A DNA stretch of 5,612 nt from JAVBKA01 sp031546715 (GCA_031546715.1 JAVBKA010000092.1:1-5612), one strand, 5' to 3'; shown: positions 1 through 5,282, numbered from the stretch's first letter. A program made the numbers and translations. Notes: generated from the letters alone by a model not told the origin.

Positions 1-914
1 TCAACTCAGCGATAACAACATACGAAACAAGAAATCATATGATTATTAAAGATGTTGTTGATGCTGTATCCAAAGGAAATTGCCCGATTGTTTTAGTGGA
101 TAGGAAATCACATGTCGAGTTGTTAACAACTCGACTGCAAGAGCATGGATTGTTCGCACTATCAATGACTGGTGGGGCAAGAGCAAAAGAGCGAAAGGCA
201 ATCCAAGAAAACATAAACGATGCTCAGGTTATTGTAGCGACAGGAAAATTAATCGGAGAAGGTTTTGACCACGCGCGCCTAGATACACTTTTTTTAGCTT
301 CTCCGGTTGCGTGGAAAGGAACTGTAGAGCAATATGTCGGAAGGCTTCATCGATTACACGAAGACAAAACAGAAGTCAGAGTTATAGATTATGTGGACAT
401 CCATGAACCAGTGCTTGAGCGAATGTACTCCAAACGCCTTAAAACGTATCTTGACACAGGTTACTCAGCCAAAACAATGAATGCGAACGGTATTGAAACT
501 GGCATTCTGTATGACCATAATAACTTTGAAAGCATATATTACTCAGATTTTAATGGCGCATTTGACACTATTCATATTGTAAGCCCATTCATCACTGTTA
601 AAAGAGTTATGAGCGTTTTAGAAAAACTAAATTCAGTAATCCACAAGGGCGTAAAAATATCAGTTTTGACTAGACCTGCAACCGATTATGAGGAAAAGAA
701 TCAAAAAAATATTATGAATGCTCTTGCGCTCCTAAAGAATAACAATATTTCTGTCTTAACAAGGACAGGAATGCATCAGAAGTATACCATCATTGACCGC
801 AGCATAGTTTGGTATGGAAGTATAAATGTTTTGAGTTACGGCAAGAGTGAAGAAAGCATCATGCGTCTACAAAACAGAGAACTTGCAAACGAGTTGCTTA
901 CGATTAACACCTAA
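1..914 (+). CDS. C-terminal part of SF2 helicase fused to a PLD-like (HKD) domain; 5' end outside window
   Basis: The frame is open to the left edge: codons before the ATG at 39 read NSAITTYETRNH, including the RN usual just before the second helicase domain, so that ATG is internal and the gene starts outside the window. Numbering from it, residues 10-105 form the C-terminal RecA-like domain: PIVLVDRKSH near motif IV, ATGKLIGEGFD (67-77) as motif V, and QYVGRLHR (98-105) as motif VI with its arginine fingers. Residues 178-265 look like one phospholipase-D-like half domain: VSPFIT, then HQKYTIID (H246, K248, D253, the HxK(x)4D signature) and GSIN. Such proteins are ATP-driven nucleic-acid translocases, and the HKD part may be a nuclease. 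From memory, this architecture in Bacillota often has an N-terminal primase-like TOTE-type domain, which would lie upstream and cannot be checked here. It ends 4 bp from the converging AlbA_2 gene. Helicase-PLD identity is firm; a defence role is inference. Confidence 0.9.
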   Translation, partial: NSAITTYETRNHMIIKDVVDAVSKGNCPIVLVDRKSHVELLTTRLQEHGLFALSMTGGARAKERKAIQENINDAQVIVATGKLIGEGFDHARLDTLFLASPVAWKGTVEQYVGRLHRLHEDKTEVRVIDYVDIHEPVLERMYSKRLKTYLDTGYSAKTMNANGIETGILYDHNNFESIYYSDFNGAFDTIHIVSPFITVKRVMSVLEKLNSVIHKGVKISVLTRPATDYEEKNQKNIMNALALLKNNNISVLTRTGMHQKYTIIDRSIVWYGSINVLSYGKSEESIMRLQNRELANELLTINT

Positions 915-918
915 ATTG

Positions 919-2232
919 CTAGATAATATTACAATTTACAGTCCAAACCCCGGTCTTGCGTGACCCTGTTCGCGATATATATCCGGTATCGGAAAGCGTC
1001 TTGATAATTCTTGAGATTTGCCGTTCAGAAATGCCAAGCGATGCAGATAGTGCCTTTATAGTAATATTTGGGTTTTCTTCAATTGCAGTTATAGCTCGTT
1101 TTTCAGTTTCATTTATACTGACATTTATACTGACATTTGGTGCCAGTATATTTTTGTCATAAAAGAATGTCACTCGTAAGAAATTTGGTGATATATCGAA
1201 AATTGATGAATCATAATTCTTTAAAATGCGTTGCATACCGGAACCAAGCTGTTCAACAAGCTGAACATCCTTGAATATACGCATAAGCTCTTTATTGCGA
1301 GGTGCCGATATACCTGAGAAAAACTCTTCTTTTGTCAAGGATTGAGGCAATCCGCCTGCAGATGTTATCATAATTCTGTCGGAAAATATCTCCACTACAG
1401 GCGGCACTTCAGTAGAGTAGTCATTATGAACAATTGCATTAACCAAAGCTTCGCGTAGGGCAATCGGGTCAACCAAGCGTTTTTCTTTACGTTCTTTGCT
1501 TGTAATCTTGGTTTGAGTGATATTTTCGATGTTTAGCTTATCGAGCACATTTTTGGTAGCTTTTATCAGCGAGCAATAGCCATACTCAGCGTTTTCAATA
1601 AGGTCAACCTTATCTTTGCCCAAATATTTTGCAACTTTAATAGATACACCATTTTCGTCAGCAAGCAAATATGCAGCGTAGTTGTATTTCTTGTTTTCAG
1701 TTAGCAATTCCAGATTTTGCGCAAACTGTTGATTAAGTTCAAACCCTTTAGCTTCGTAGAAGATTTTGAGCTGTTCAAAGGTCAGTTCCTGCCGAGGGGC
1801 AGCAATCCGACCGAGGGAATTGCGAGTGCGTTTTGAATGAAAAGCATCAATCATTTCTGTGGTCATTGGCTGCGCGCCACTTCCAACACGCAAGAAACAA
1901 CCTGCCGGAGCCATGCCGAATTGCTTCAGATAGTATGGCTTCTCTGTTCCGCTTGAAACTAGAATTTTGACAACCTCTTTGCCAGCAATAGTTTCTATTA
2001 TTACATCAAACAATCCAAGTGTAGATGGGAGTATGTTGTTCTTTATGCGGTCAATGACTTTAAGTTGAGTGGAGTCAATTTCAGACACGCCAACAGCAAC
2101 CCCGTTGTCGTCAATTCCAAGGTACAACGCTCCGCCCTCCTGATAGTTCAAGAAGGCGACAATTTCACGCTCTAATTTATCGTTCAGCTCACGCTTGAAC
2201 TCTATGCGGTTTGATTCTGTTAGGTTTGTCAT
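919..2232 (-). CDS. AlbA_2 (Schlafen-like) / GHKL ATPase / winged-helix regulator
   Basis: The product is 437 residues if translation starts at the ATG at 2232, which has GGAGG (2242-2238) 5 nt upstream. A GTG at 2244 in the same frame overlaps that site and is less likely. The AlbA_2 or divergent-AAA domain covers about residues 4-125, with ESNRIEFK and GGALYLGIDDNG. A RecG-C-like GHKL ATPase domain covers about 250-360: the N-box LREALVNAIVHND (259-271), SAGGLP (291-296) and QLGSGM (328-333). A short repeated linker, NVSINVSIN, leads to a winged helix at about 378-430, with ISERQISRIIKTL as recognition helix. The family is usually annotated as an ATP-binding transcriptional regulator. Related AlbA_2 proteins occur in mobile and defence islands, but their ligands are mostly unknown. 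All domain landmarks are intact. It is transcribed on its own, converging on the helicase gene. Confidence 0.92.
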   Translation of the reverse strand: MTNLTESNRIEFKRELNDKLEREIVAFLNYQEGGALYLGIDDNGVAVGVSEIDSTQLKVIDRIKNNILPSTLGLFDVIIETIAGKEVVKILVSSGTEKPYYLKQFGMAPAGCFLRVGSGAQPMTTEMIDAFHSKRTRNSLGRIAAPRQELTFEQLKIFYEAKGFELNQQFAQNLELLTENKKYNYAAYLLADENGVSIKVAKYLGKDKVDLIENAEYGYCSLIKATKNVLDKLNIENITQTKITSKERKEKRLVDPIALREALVNAIVHNDYSTEVPPVVEIFSDRIMITSAGGLPQSLTKEEFFSGISAPRNKELMRIFKDVQLVEQLGSGMQRILKNYDSSIFDISPNFLRVTFFYDKNILAPNVSINVSINETEKRAITAIEENPNITIKALSASLGISERQISRIIKTLSDTGYISRTGSRKTGVWTVNCNII

Positions 2233-2237
2233 GACGA

Positions 2238-2242
2238 CCTCC
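2238..2242 (-). promoter_or_regulatory. Ribosome binding site deciding the AlbA_2 gene start
   Basis: GGAGG on the minus strand lies 5 nt before the ATG at 2232. This favours that ATG over the in-frame GTG at 2244, whose codon overlaps the site. Confidence 0.75.
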
Positions 2243-2252
2243 ACAATATCAG

Positions 2253-2310
2253 ATTACGTAATGAGGATAATTGTAATTTTGATACTACCACATTTAATAA
2301 GATAAAACAA
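2253..2310 (-). promoter_or_regulatory. Promoter and possible operator of the AlbA_2 gene
   Basis: Minus-strand TTGTTT (2310-2305), a 17-bp spacer and TAGTAT (2287-2282), preceded by TGG as an extended -10, form a reasonable sigma-A promoter. Downstream of the predicted start is the perfect 10-bp palindrome ATTACGTAAT (2253-2262), just before the ribosome binding site. Since the protein ends in a winged helix, this could be an autoregulatory site. The promoter is supported by spacing; the operator role is inference. Confidence 0.4.
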
Positions 2311-2317
2311 CAAAAAT

Positions 2318-2326
2318 TGCTATAAT
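2318..2326 (+). promoter_or_regulatory. Extended -10 promoter (TGcTATAAT) reading right
   Basis: TGCTATAAT is a perfect -10 hexamer with the extended TGn element. The sequence at -35 (2298-2303, TAAGAT) is poor, as is common with extended -10 promoters. Transcription would start near 2333. It is divergent from the AlbA_2 promoter just to its left and leads into a hairpin-rich stretch without a convincing gene. Confidence 0.5.
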
Positions 2327-2332
2327 GAGTGT

Positions 2333-2546
2333 TTGGGGCAGAAATTTAGCCTGCCCGAACTTCTAACGCTCGCATCATTGCCAGCACTCAAGCAATGCGT
2401 TTTAGCCATGTACCCAAGCATCTCTTGCTGTCATTATTTCCAGCATGAAGGATGCACCAAGGGTGTAGCCATCAATGAATTTTCAGTGGTGCTTATGAAA
2501 TTCACTGCTTTAAAACATCGTACATTGCGTACAATCTCCTTTTTTG
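2333..2546 (+). ncRNA. Candidate structured non-coding RNA
   Basis: Downstream of the extended -10 promoter are several successive helices. GGGCA/TGCCC (2336-2340 with 2352-2356) comes first. Then CGCA+TTGC pairs with GCAATGCG (2371-2381 with 2392-2399) with a 3-nt bulge. A nested set follows: ACCC/GGGT (2412-2415, 2461-2464), GCATC/GATGC (2418-2422, 2451-2455) and GCTG/CAGC (2427-2430, 2441-2444). CAGTG/CACTG (2484-2488, 2503-2507) comes next, and the stretch ends with a short GTAC hairpin and six T (2540-2545). The only sizeable frame here starts at a TTG without a ribosome binding site and resembles nothing I know. The pairing was found by eye, and covariation is untested. It could be a regulatory RNA, a conserved intergenic repeat or decayed sequence. 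Confidence 0.3.
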
Positions 2547-2571
2547 ATGTCACAATCCTTGAAAGAAAGAC

Positions 2572-2844
2572 TTACTCATGGTAAAATATTTGAGCAAGCT
2601 TGCTTCGGCGAGTTGTGCTGGTGGGGAACGGTGTAAGTTTCTCGACAGAGCCGCTTCCCGCTTTTTTTATAAGCTCGTCAAAAACCTTTTGAATAACAGT
2701 TTGAATCACATCAGAACGGGTTAGTTTCATCTCGTAGCAGCATTTGTCGAGTTGTTCAACTGTAATTTTATCCATTCTGGCTCTGACAGTAGTATCTTTT
2801 TGGTTTTCTAGATTTTTCCATGTTTTTTGTCCGCCACCAAGCAT
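2572..2844 (-). CDS. Ribbon-helix-helix (CopG/MetJ/Arc-like) DNA-binding protein
   Basis: The product has 90 residues. DTTVRARMDK (17-26) fits the DNA-contacting beta strand, TVEQLDKCCYEMK (28-40) helix 1, LTRSD the turn, and VIQTVIQKVFDELIKK (46-61) helix 2. The basic tail from 62 on is not recognised. Such proteins dimerise and bind short palindromes. Solo members in mobilisation modules act as repressors or relaxosome accessories, and others are antitoxins. No toxin gene is visible on either side. The ATG at 2844 is only 2 nt from GGAGG (2851-2847), and a GTG at 2847 overlaps that site, so the exact start is uncertain. The next ATG (codon 24) would remove the beta strand. The gene is the last of the minus-strand mob cluster and has its own operator-like promoter. 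Confidence 0.75.
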   Translation of the reverse strand: MLGGGQKTWKNLENQKDTTVRARMDKITVEQLDKCCYEMKLTRSDVIQTVIQKVFDELIKKAGSGSVEKLTPFPTSTTRRSKLAQIFYHE

Positions 2845-2852
2845 CACCTCCG

Positions 2853-2898
2853 AAGTGGTAGCTACAACTTTTTATACTTGTAGCTACCACTTGTCGAG
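2853..2898 (-). promoter_or_regulatory. Promoter with perfect 15-bp inverted repeat, probable RHH operator
   Basis: AAGTGGTAGCTACAA (2853-2867) and its exact reverse complement (2878-2892) flank a 10-bp spacer. On the minus strand the spacer contains TATAAA (2876-2871), a -10 candidate. TCGACA (2897-2892) lies 15 bp upstream as a weak -35, so one arm sits in the promoter spacer and the other covers the transcript start. Each arm contains the 8-bp palindrome GTAGCTAC, and the centres are 22 bp apart, about two helical turns. This layout suits two RHH dimers on one DNA face. The right arm abuts the ribosome binding site of the RHH gene. No T tract follows, so a terminator is unlikely. Confidence 0.6.
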
Positions 2899-2900
2899 AG

Positions 2901-3926
2901 TTATCTTTCCAGTTGCTTAGTTATTTTTTTGGGTTTTTCATTTAGCAATGCCAATTTTGCATCAGTCAAAATCTTGTGCTCATCTTTCATTTTCTGCCGT
3001 ACCATGTAAAGGTGTGACTTCCTCGCCTCCAATTCAGGTAATATAGCTTTGATGTCTTTTGAAGTAAGTTTCACGCCAGCTAAAGACTTTTTCGCATGTT
3101 CGTATACCCTGATTTCACTTTCGTGCTGAATATAAAGCTTGTCCTGATTTTTAGCCGATTGAAACTGTTTGTAAACCTCCTTAGTCTGCTGAACGGTTCT
3201 CAAGTATCCCTGCGTTTCTTTGAGTGATTTCATATCGTTTTCAACAAATTTTAACTCTTTGGTGTTGGTCGCCATTTCAGCCAGTAGCTCGTTGTAACGT
3301 GTCTCAATTTTGACTTGACTGTCCAGCCCATGCTGTTGCAAATATACCAAGGTAGATGCTGCTAGTTTGAGATTGTTTATCTTCGCCCATTGTTCAAAGC
3401 CTTTTCCTTTATTTTGATTTTCCTCTGCTTGGAGGTCGATATATACTTTGTAGTTTTTGCCTCTGCCTTTCGGAAAAATCACCGACAGTCCATGTTCGGC
3501 GCAATGACGGTCACTTGCCGACCTAATCTGCCAGCATGTTGCTTTGTTGCAGATAAATCTGTGATGGTTTTCCATGTTGACAGCGCAAAAGATAATGTGG
3601 TTATGAATGTGATTCTTATCAACATGTGTTGCGATAACATAGGCGTACTTACCGCCTAAAATCTCATCTGCCAGTTGAGTACCAAGCTCGTGCGCGTCTT
3701 CTGGTGAAATCTCATCCGGCTTGAAGGCTTGCATCAGGTGATGCCCCAAAACTTTACCGCCTTGTCGTGCATTTTTGAGCAAAAATTCAAACTCTAAGGC
3801 AGCAAGCTCGGGAGTGCAACCATAAGACGAAACAAAGATACTTTCTTCGGTTTTATCGGGGTTGCAGATGTAGGCTAACGATTTAGCGATAGTAGATTTG
3901 ATAGGCTTGATTTTAGTAACTGCCAT
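2901..3926 (-). CDS. MOBP-type relaxase / mobilisation nuclease, apparently internally shortened
   Basis: The relaxase nicks oriT, stays covalently bound to the 5' end and leads the single strand into a recipient. The product has 341 residues. The likely catalytic tyrosine is Y19 in SLAYICNPDKTE, and the metal-binding motif HVDKNHIHNH (101-110) holds the three-histidine pattern. GLSVIFPKGRGKNY (146-159) closes the catalytic domain. A C-terminal part (178-341) begins FEQWAKINNLK and is rich in charged helices, probably coiled coil. The ATG at 3926 has GGAG 5 nt upstream. The start lies inside mobC (52-nt overlap), suggesting coupled translation. From memory, Tn1549-like relatives have roughly 80-100 more residues between GRGK and FEQWAK, so residues 160-165 may mark an in-frame deletion. 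The active site is intact, so nicking may persist. No type IV secretion genes are visible, which fits mobilisation in trans. Confidence 0.93.
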   Translation of the reverse strand: MAVTKIKPIKSTIAKSLAYICNPDKTEESIFVSSYGCTPELAALEFEFLLKNARQGGKVLGHHLMQAFKPDEISPEDAHELGTQLADEILGGKYAYVIATHVDKNHIHNHIIFCAVNMENHHRFICNKATCWQIRSASDRHCAEHGLSVIFPKGRGKNYKVYIDLQAEENQNKGKGFEQWAKINNLKLAASTLVYLQQHGLDSQVKIETRYNELLAEMATNTKELKFVENDMKSLKETQGYLRTVQQTKEVYKQFQSAKNQDKLYIQHESEIRVYEHAKKSLAGVKLTSKDIKAILPELEARKSHLYMVRQKMKDEHKILTDAKLALLNEKPKKITKQLER

Positions 3927-4222
3927 ATGTTCTCCAGTTGATTTTTTAGGTCGTCAACGTCCTGCTGACAGAGCCTGTCTCGTTCGTGGACGTGTTTTAC
4001 AATTTGGTTTATGTTTTTGCCGATGAACGAAATCTCCTGATGGATTTTTTGAAGGTCGCTAAGGTCAAGACGAATGTAGTGTCCGTTAAGAAGCATTTTG
4101 AGTGCATAAGTATTAAAAGTTGTTATGCCCGTCAGCTTCATTCGCTCAAATATTGCATCACGCTCTGCTTCAGTAGCACGAAATGGCATTTGTATTTTTC
4201 GGGTTCTATTTTCAGTTTCCAA
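3875..4222 (-). CDS. mobC: MobC-family relaxosome accessory protein
   Basis: The product has 115 residues and starts with TTG at 4222. AAGGAG (4235-4230) is 7 nt upstream, and no better start exists before the conserved N-terminus. The pattern RTRKIQMPFRATEAERDAIFERM (about 6-28) is the ribbon-helix-helix-like start of this family. GHYIRLDLSDLQKI (47-60) and ISFIGKNINQIVKHVHE (64-80) match the central helices that usually read NNxNQ. MobC proteins bind beside the nick site, bend or melt oriT and help load the relaxase. The gene overlaps the relaxase gene by 52 nt, the usual arrangement in Bacillota mobilisable elements. The hairpin 18 nt upstream of its ribosome binding site and the repeat cluster beyond are probable targets. 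Confidence 0.87.
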   Translation of the reverse strand: METENRTRKIQMPFRATEAERDAIFERMKLTGITTFNTYALKMLLNGHYIRLDLSDLQKIHQEISFIGKNINQIVKHVHERDRLCQQDVDDLKNQLENIWQLLKSSLSNLLSLNR

Positions 4223-4252
4223 ATTATAACTCCTTCCGTTTAGAGAGATTTT

Positions 4253-4276
4253 TAGTAAAAGGTTATCCTTTTACTA
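4253..4276. repeat. 10-bp perfect hairpin upstream of mobC
   Basis: TAGTAAAAGG (4253-4262) and CCTTTTACTA (4267-4276) pair perfectly around TTAT. It lies 18 nt from the mobC ribosome binding site. It could be a MobC operator, an oriT arm, or a leader hairpin. No strong T tract follows on the minus strand, so a terminator for the mob operon is not implied. Confidence 0.55.
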
Positions 4277-4296
4277 TGCTTGCTACGCTACTAAAC

Positions 4297-4410
4297 CTCA
4301 CTTTCCATTCGGTAAATACGGCAATTACTGTAATTTACAATGAGTGGAAATTCGGTAGAGCCGCATGCCCACTAATGCAAAATACTGTATTTACCGAAAT
4401 GCCGGATTAC
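4297..4410. other. Candidate oriT / relaxosome binding region
   Basis: This non-coding stretch just upstream of mobC is unusually rich in symmetry. TTCGGTAAATAC (4308-4319) and GTATTTACCGAA (4387-4398) are perfect 12-bp inverted arms, and a third TTCGGTA is at 4351-4357. Between the arms are AATTAC-t-GTAATT (4323-4335) and TGTAA-t-TTACA (4329-4339), plus TTTCCA/TGGAAA (4302-4307, 4345-4350). Families of this kind normally keep oriT next to mobC. I do not see an RP4-type nick core (ATCCTG), so the nick site is not assigned. Control repeats for an unrelated promoter remain possible. Confidence 0.4.
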
Positions 4411-4469
4411 GAAAAAATCTAAAAAATTCCCTCAAGTTTGTATCATTTTCATACGATAATACAATTGAA

Positions 4470-4491
4470 GGCATTCTTTACGCTGAATGCC
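4470..4491. repeat. 7-bp inverted repeat upstream of the small membrane-protein gene
   Basis: GGCATTC (4470-4476) and GAATGCC (4485-4491) pair perfectly around an 8-nt loop, 40 nt before the ATG at 4532. A weak -10-like GATAAT (4455-4460) precedes it, without a good -35. It could be a leader hairpin or an operator. Confidence 0.4.
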
Positions 4492-4531
4492 AAATTTACT
4501 TGGAAAGAGTGATTACTGACATGCTTAATGC

Positions 4532-4780
4532 ATGAAGAAGAAAAAGAAAGCCTCGTCTGCACATTATAGGCAAAGGAAAAAGGTGCAGGATAGTAAAAAC
4601 CAATTTTTAGAGTCAAAATTGGTAACTTCAGAACTAAACTATGGAATTACTATGAATTATGCAAAGACCGCGCTGATACTAATTGTGGGCGTCTTATTTG
4701 CTTTCTCTTTCTTTTATCCACATATAACCCCAATGATTTATGTGTTGATGGAACTAGCAAGTAAGTTGTTTAAATCCTAG
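4532..4780 (+). CDS. Small single-pass membrane protein, unrecognised
   Basis: The 82-residue frame has a strongly basic, polar N-terminus (MKKKKKASSAHYRQRKK), a polar linker, and one hydrophobic segment at about 44-66 (TALILIVGVLFAFSFFYPH), ending in a short tail. Predicted topology is a cytoplasmic N-terminus with one membrane helix. The ribosome binding site is poor: GGAAAGAG ends 22 nt upstream and is better placed for an ATG at 4521 that encodes only MLNA and stops at 4535. The TGA of that frame overlaps this ATG as ATGA, so coupled translation is possible. An internal ATG at 4652 (codon 41) with GGA upstream would give a shorter protein. A terminator-like hairpin begins 16 nt after the stop, supporting a separate transcription unit. 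I know no homologue, and it could still be non-coding. Confidence 0.45.
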   Translation: MKKKKKASSAHYRQRKKVQDSKNQFLESKLVTSELNYGITMNYAKTALILIVGVLFAFSFFYPHITPMIYVLMELASKLFKS

Positions 4781-4795
4781 CGTAAATTTCAACTC

Positions 4796-4847
4796 AAAGC
4801 TACTATGTAAAGATGCCTTGCTGGTACACTTTATCTAGTAGCTTTTT
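4796..4847 (+). terminator. Rho-independent-type terminator after the small membrane-protein gene
   Basis: AAAGCTACTA (4796-4805) pairs perfectly with TAGTAGCTTT (4836-4845). TAAAG/CTTTA extends the stem inward after a 2x2 internal loop, and the T run reaches 4847. It lies 16 nt after the stop at 4780. The loop is long and the T run short, so efficiency may be modest. Confidence 0.6.
4818..4840. repeat. Direct repeat copy 1: TTGCTGGTACACT-N5-TAGTA
   Basis: It matches the copy at 4909-4931 at 12 of 13 bases in the first block and 5 of 5 in the second, with the same 5-bp gap. It lies partly inside the terminator hairpin. Possible integrase-binding or attachment repeat beside the excisionase remnant. 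Confidence 0.45.
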
Positions 4848-4908
4848 AAAATTTATATCGATATGGTTTCAAGTGCTACGATTTTTATACCCTTGAAATC
4901 CATAACAT

Positions 4909-4931
4909 TTGCTGGTATACTGCTTGTAGTA
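4909..4931. repeat. Direct repeat copy 2: TTGCTGGTATACT-N5-TAGTA
   Basis: Second copy, starting 91 bp after the first, between the terminator and the broken excisionase gene. The space around it (4848-4990) holds no gene I can support. Two minus-strand frames stay open after the xis stop but lack convincing starts. Confidence 0.45.
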
Positions 4932-4990
4932 TTTTCAATTTGCGGCTGCCCTTCATCTGCGGGACAGGTGAAATAGGGGCGGTCGTTTCT

Positions 4991-5205
4991 TTATGCTCCA
5001 ACAGATTCCCCTCCGACAATTTGGTCAATCCACGCTATGAATTTGTCCTTTGGTACGATTTTGCGATTGCCAATGTGCAAAGTAGGGAAGCCTTCGCTGT
5101 TTAACGGTTATACGCTCCTGCTCGTGATATGCCGAGGACTTTAGCTACTTCTGGTGCGGAGAGAGTAACTGGTAATTGTTCGATTGAGGTGTAATTTGTT
5201 TTCAT
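4991..5205 (-). pseudogene. xis: Excisionase-type helix-turn-helix gene broken by a one-base deletion
   Basis: Translation starts at the ATG at 5205, with AGAAGGAGA (5220-5212) 6 nt upstream. It reads MKTNYTSIEQLPVTLSAPEV, then AKVLGISRAGAYNR, and stops at TAA (5103-5101). The other frame continues directly with LNSEGFPTLHIGNRKIVPK and DKFIAWIDQIVGGESVGA, ending at 4991. The two halves match the small MerR-like excisionase family: a helix-turn-helix (APEVAKVLGISRAGAY) and a wing (SEGFPTLHIGNRKIVPKDKF). The whole span is 215 nt, exactly one base short of 72 codons, and the break is at about 5101-5109. Excisionases bend DNA for tyrosine-recombinase excision, and an integrase gene normally follows. 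None does here. A sequencing error could mimic the lesion. I see no canonical slippery heptamer in the needed frame, so programmed frameshifting is unlikely. Confidence 0.87.
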
Positions 5206-5219
5206 GTGATGTCTCCTTC

Positions 5220-5264
5220 TCAATTTTCAAGTTGAAATGCAAAATGTGCAAGGCCGCTATACAC
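5220..5264 (-). CDS. Possible 14-residue leader peptide upstream of xis
   Basis: A GTG at 5264 with an excellent AAAGGAGG (5277-5270), 5 nt upstream, opens MYSGLAHFAFQLEN and ends with TGA at 5222-5220. That stop touches the xis ribosome binding site and is 14 nt from the xis ATG. The strong site and tight spacing suggest translation and coupling to xis. A regulatory leader is plausible, but no experiment or homologue supports it here. Confidence 0.4.
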   Translation of the reverse strand: MYSGLAHFAFQLEN

Positions 5265-5282
5265 AGTGACCTCCTTTCGAAA

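Noticed and set aside
956..1162. 68-codon plus-strand frame
   Set aside because: It is the reverse strand of the winged-helix part of the AlbA_2 gene, and its hydrophobic look comes from the antisense reading.
2320..2409. 29-codon minus-strand frame starting MAKTHCLSAGN
   Set aside because: It lacks a ribosome binding site and its stop overlaps the rightward -10 element. It is not listed as a gene, though it adds to the suspicion of a conserved nucleotide element.
2333..2584. 83-codon plus-strand frame starting at TTG
   Set aside because: It has no ribosome binding site, its composition resembles no protein I know, and the DNA looks more like structured RNA. It also overlaps the tail of the RHH gene.
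2572..2844. RHH protein as the antitoxin of a toxin pair
   Set aside because: No toxin-like frame lies next to it on either side. Position in the mob cluster suits a regulator or relaxosome role better.
2853..2892. Inverted repeat as the terminator of the relaxase gene
   Set aside because: On the minus strand the second arm is followed by CGGAGGTGATG, not a T tract, and the arms are themselves palindromic as in operators.
3390..3659. Plus-strand frame across the relaxase gene
   Set aside because: It is antisense to the codons of the relaxase catalytic motif and has no own start signals.
3986..4422. Two overlapping plus-strand frames across mobC and the repeat region
   Set aside because: They are antisense to mobC or cross the palindromes, and their translations have no recognisable domain.
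4848..4990. Two minus-strand frames continuing after the xis stop
   Set aside because: They are short, lack a good start and ribosome binding site, and do not resemble an integrase N-terminus.
5101..5115. Programmed ribosomal frameshift in xis
   Set aside because: The GTTAAAC stretch is not in the frame required for a canonical slippery heptamer, and the family is normally read in one frame. A simple deletion is the more economical explanation.
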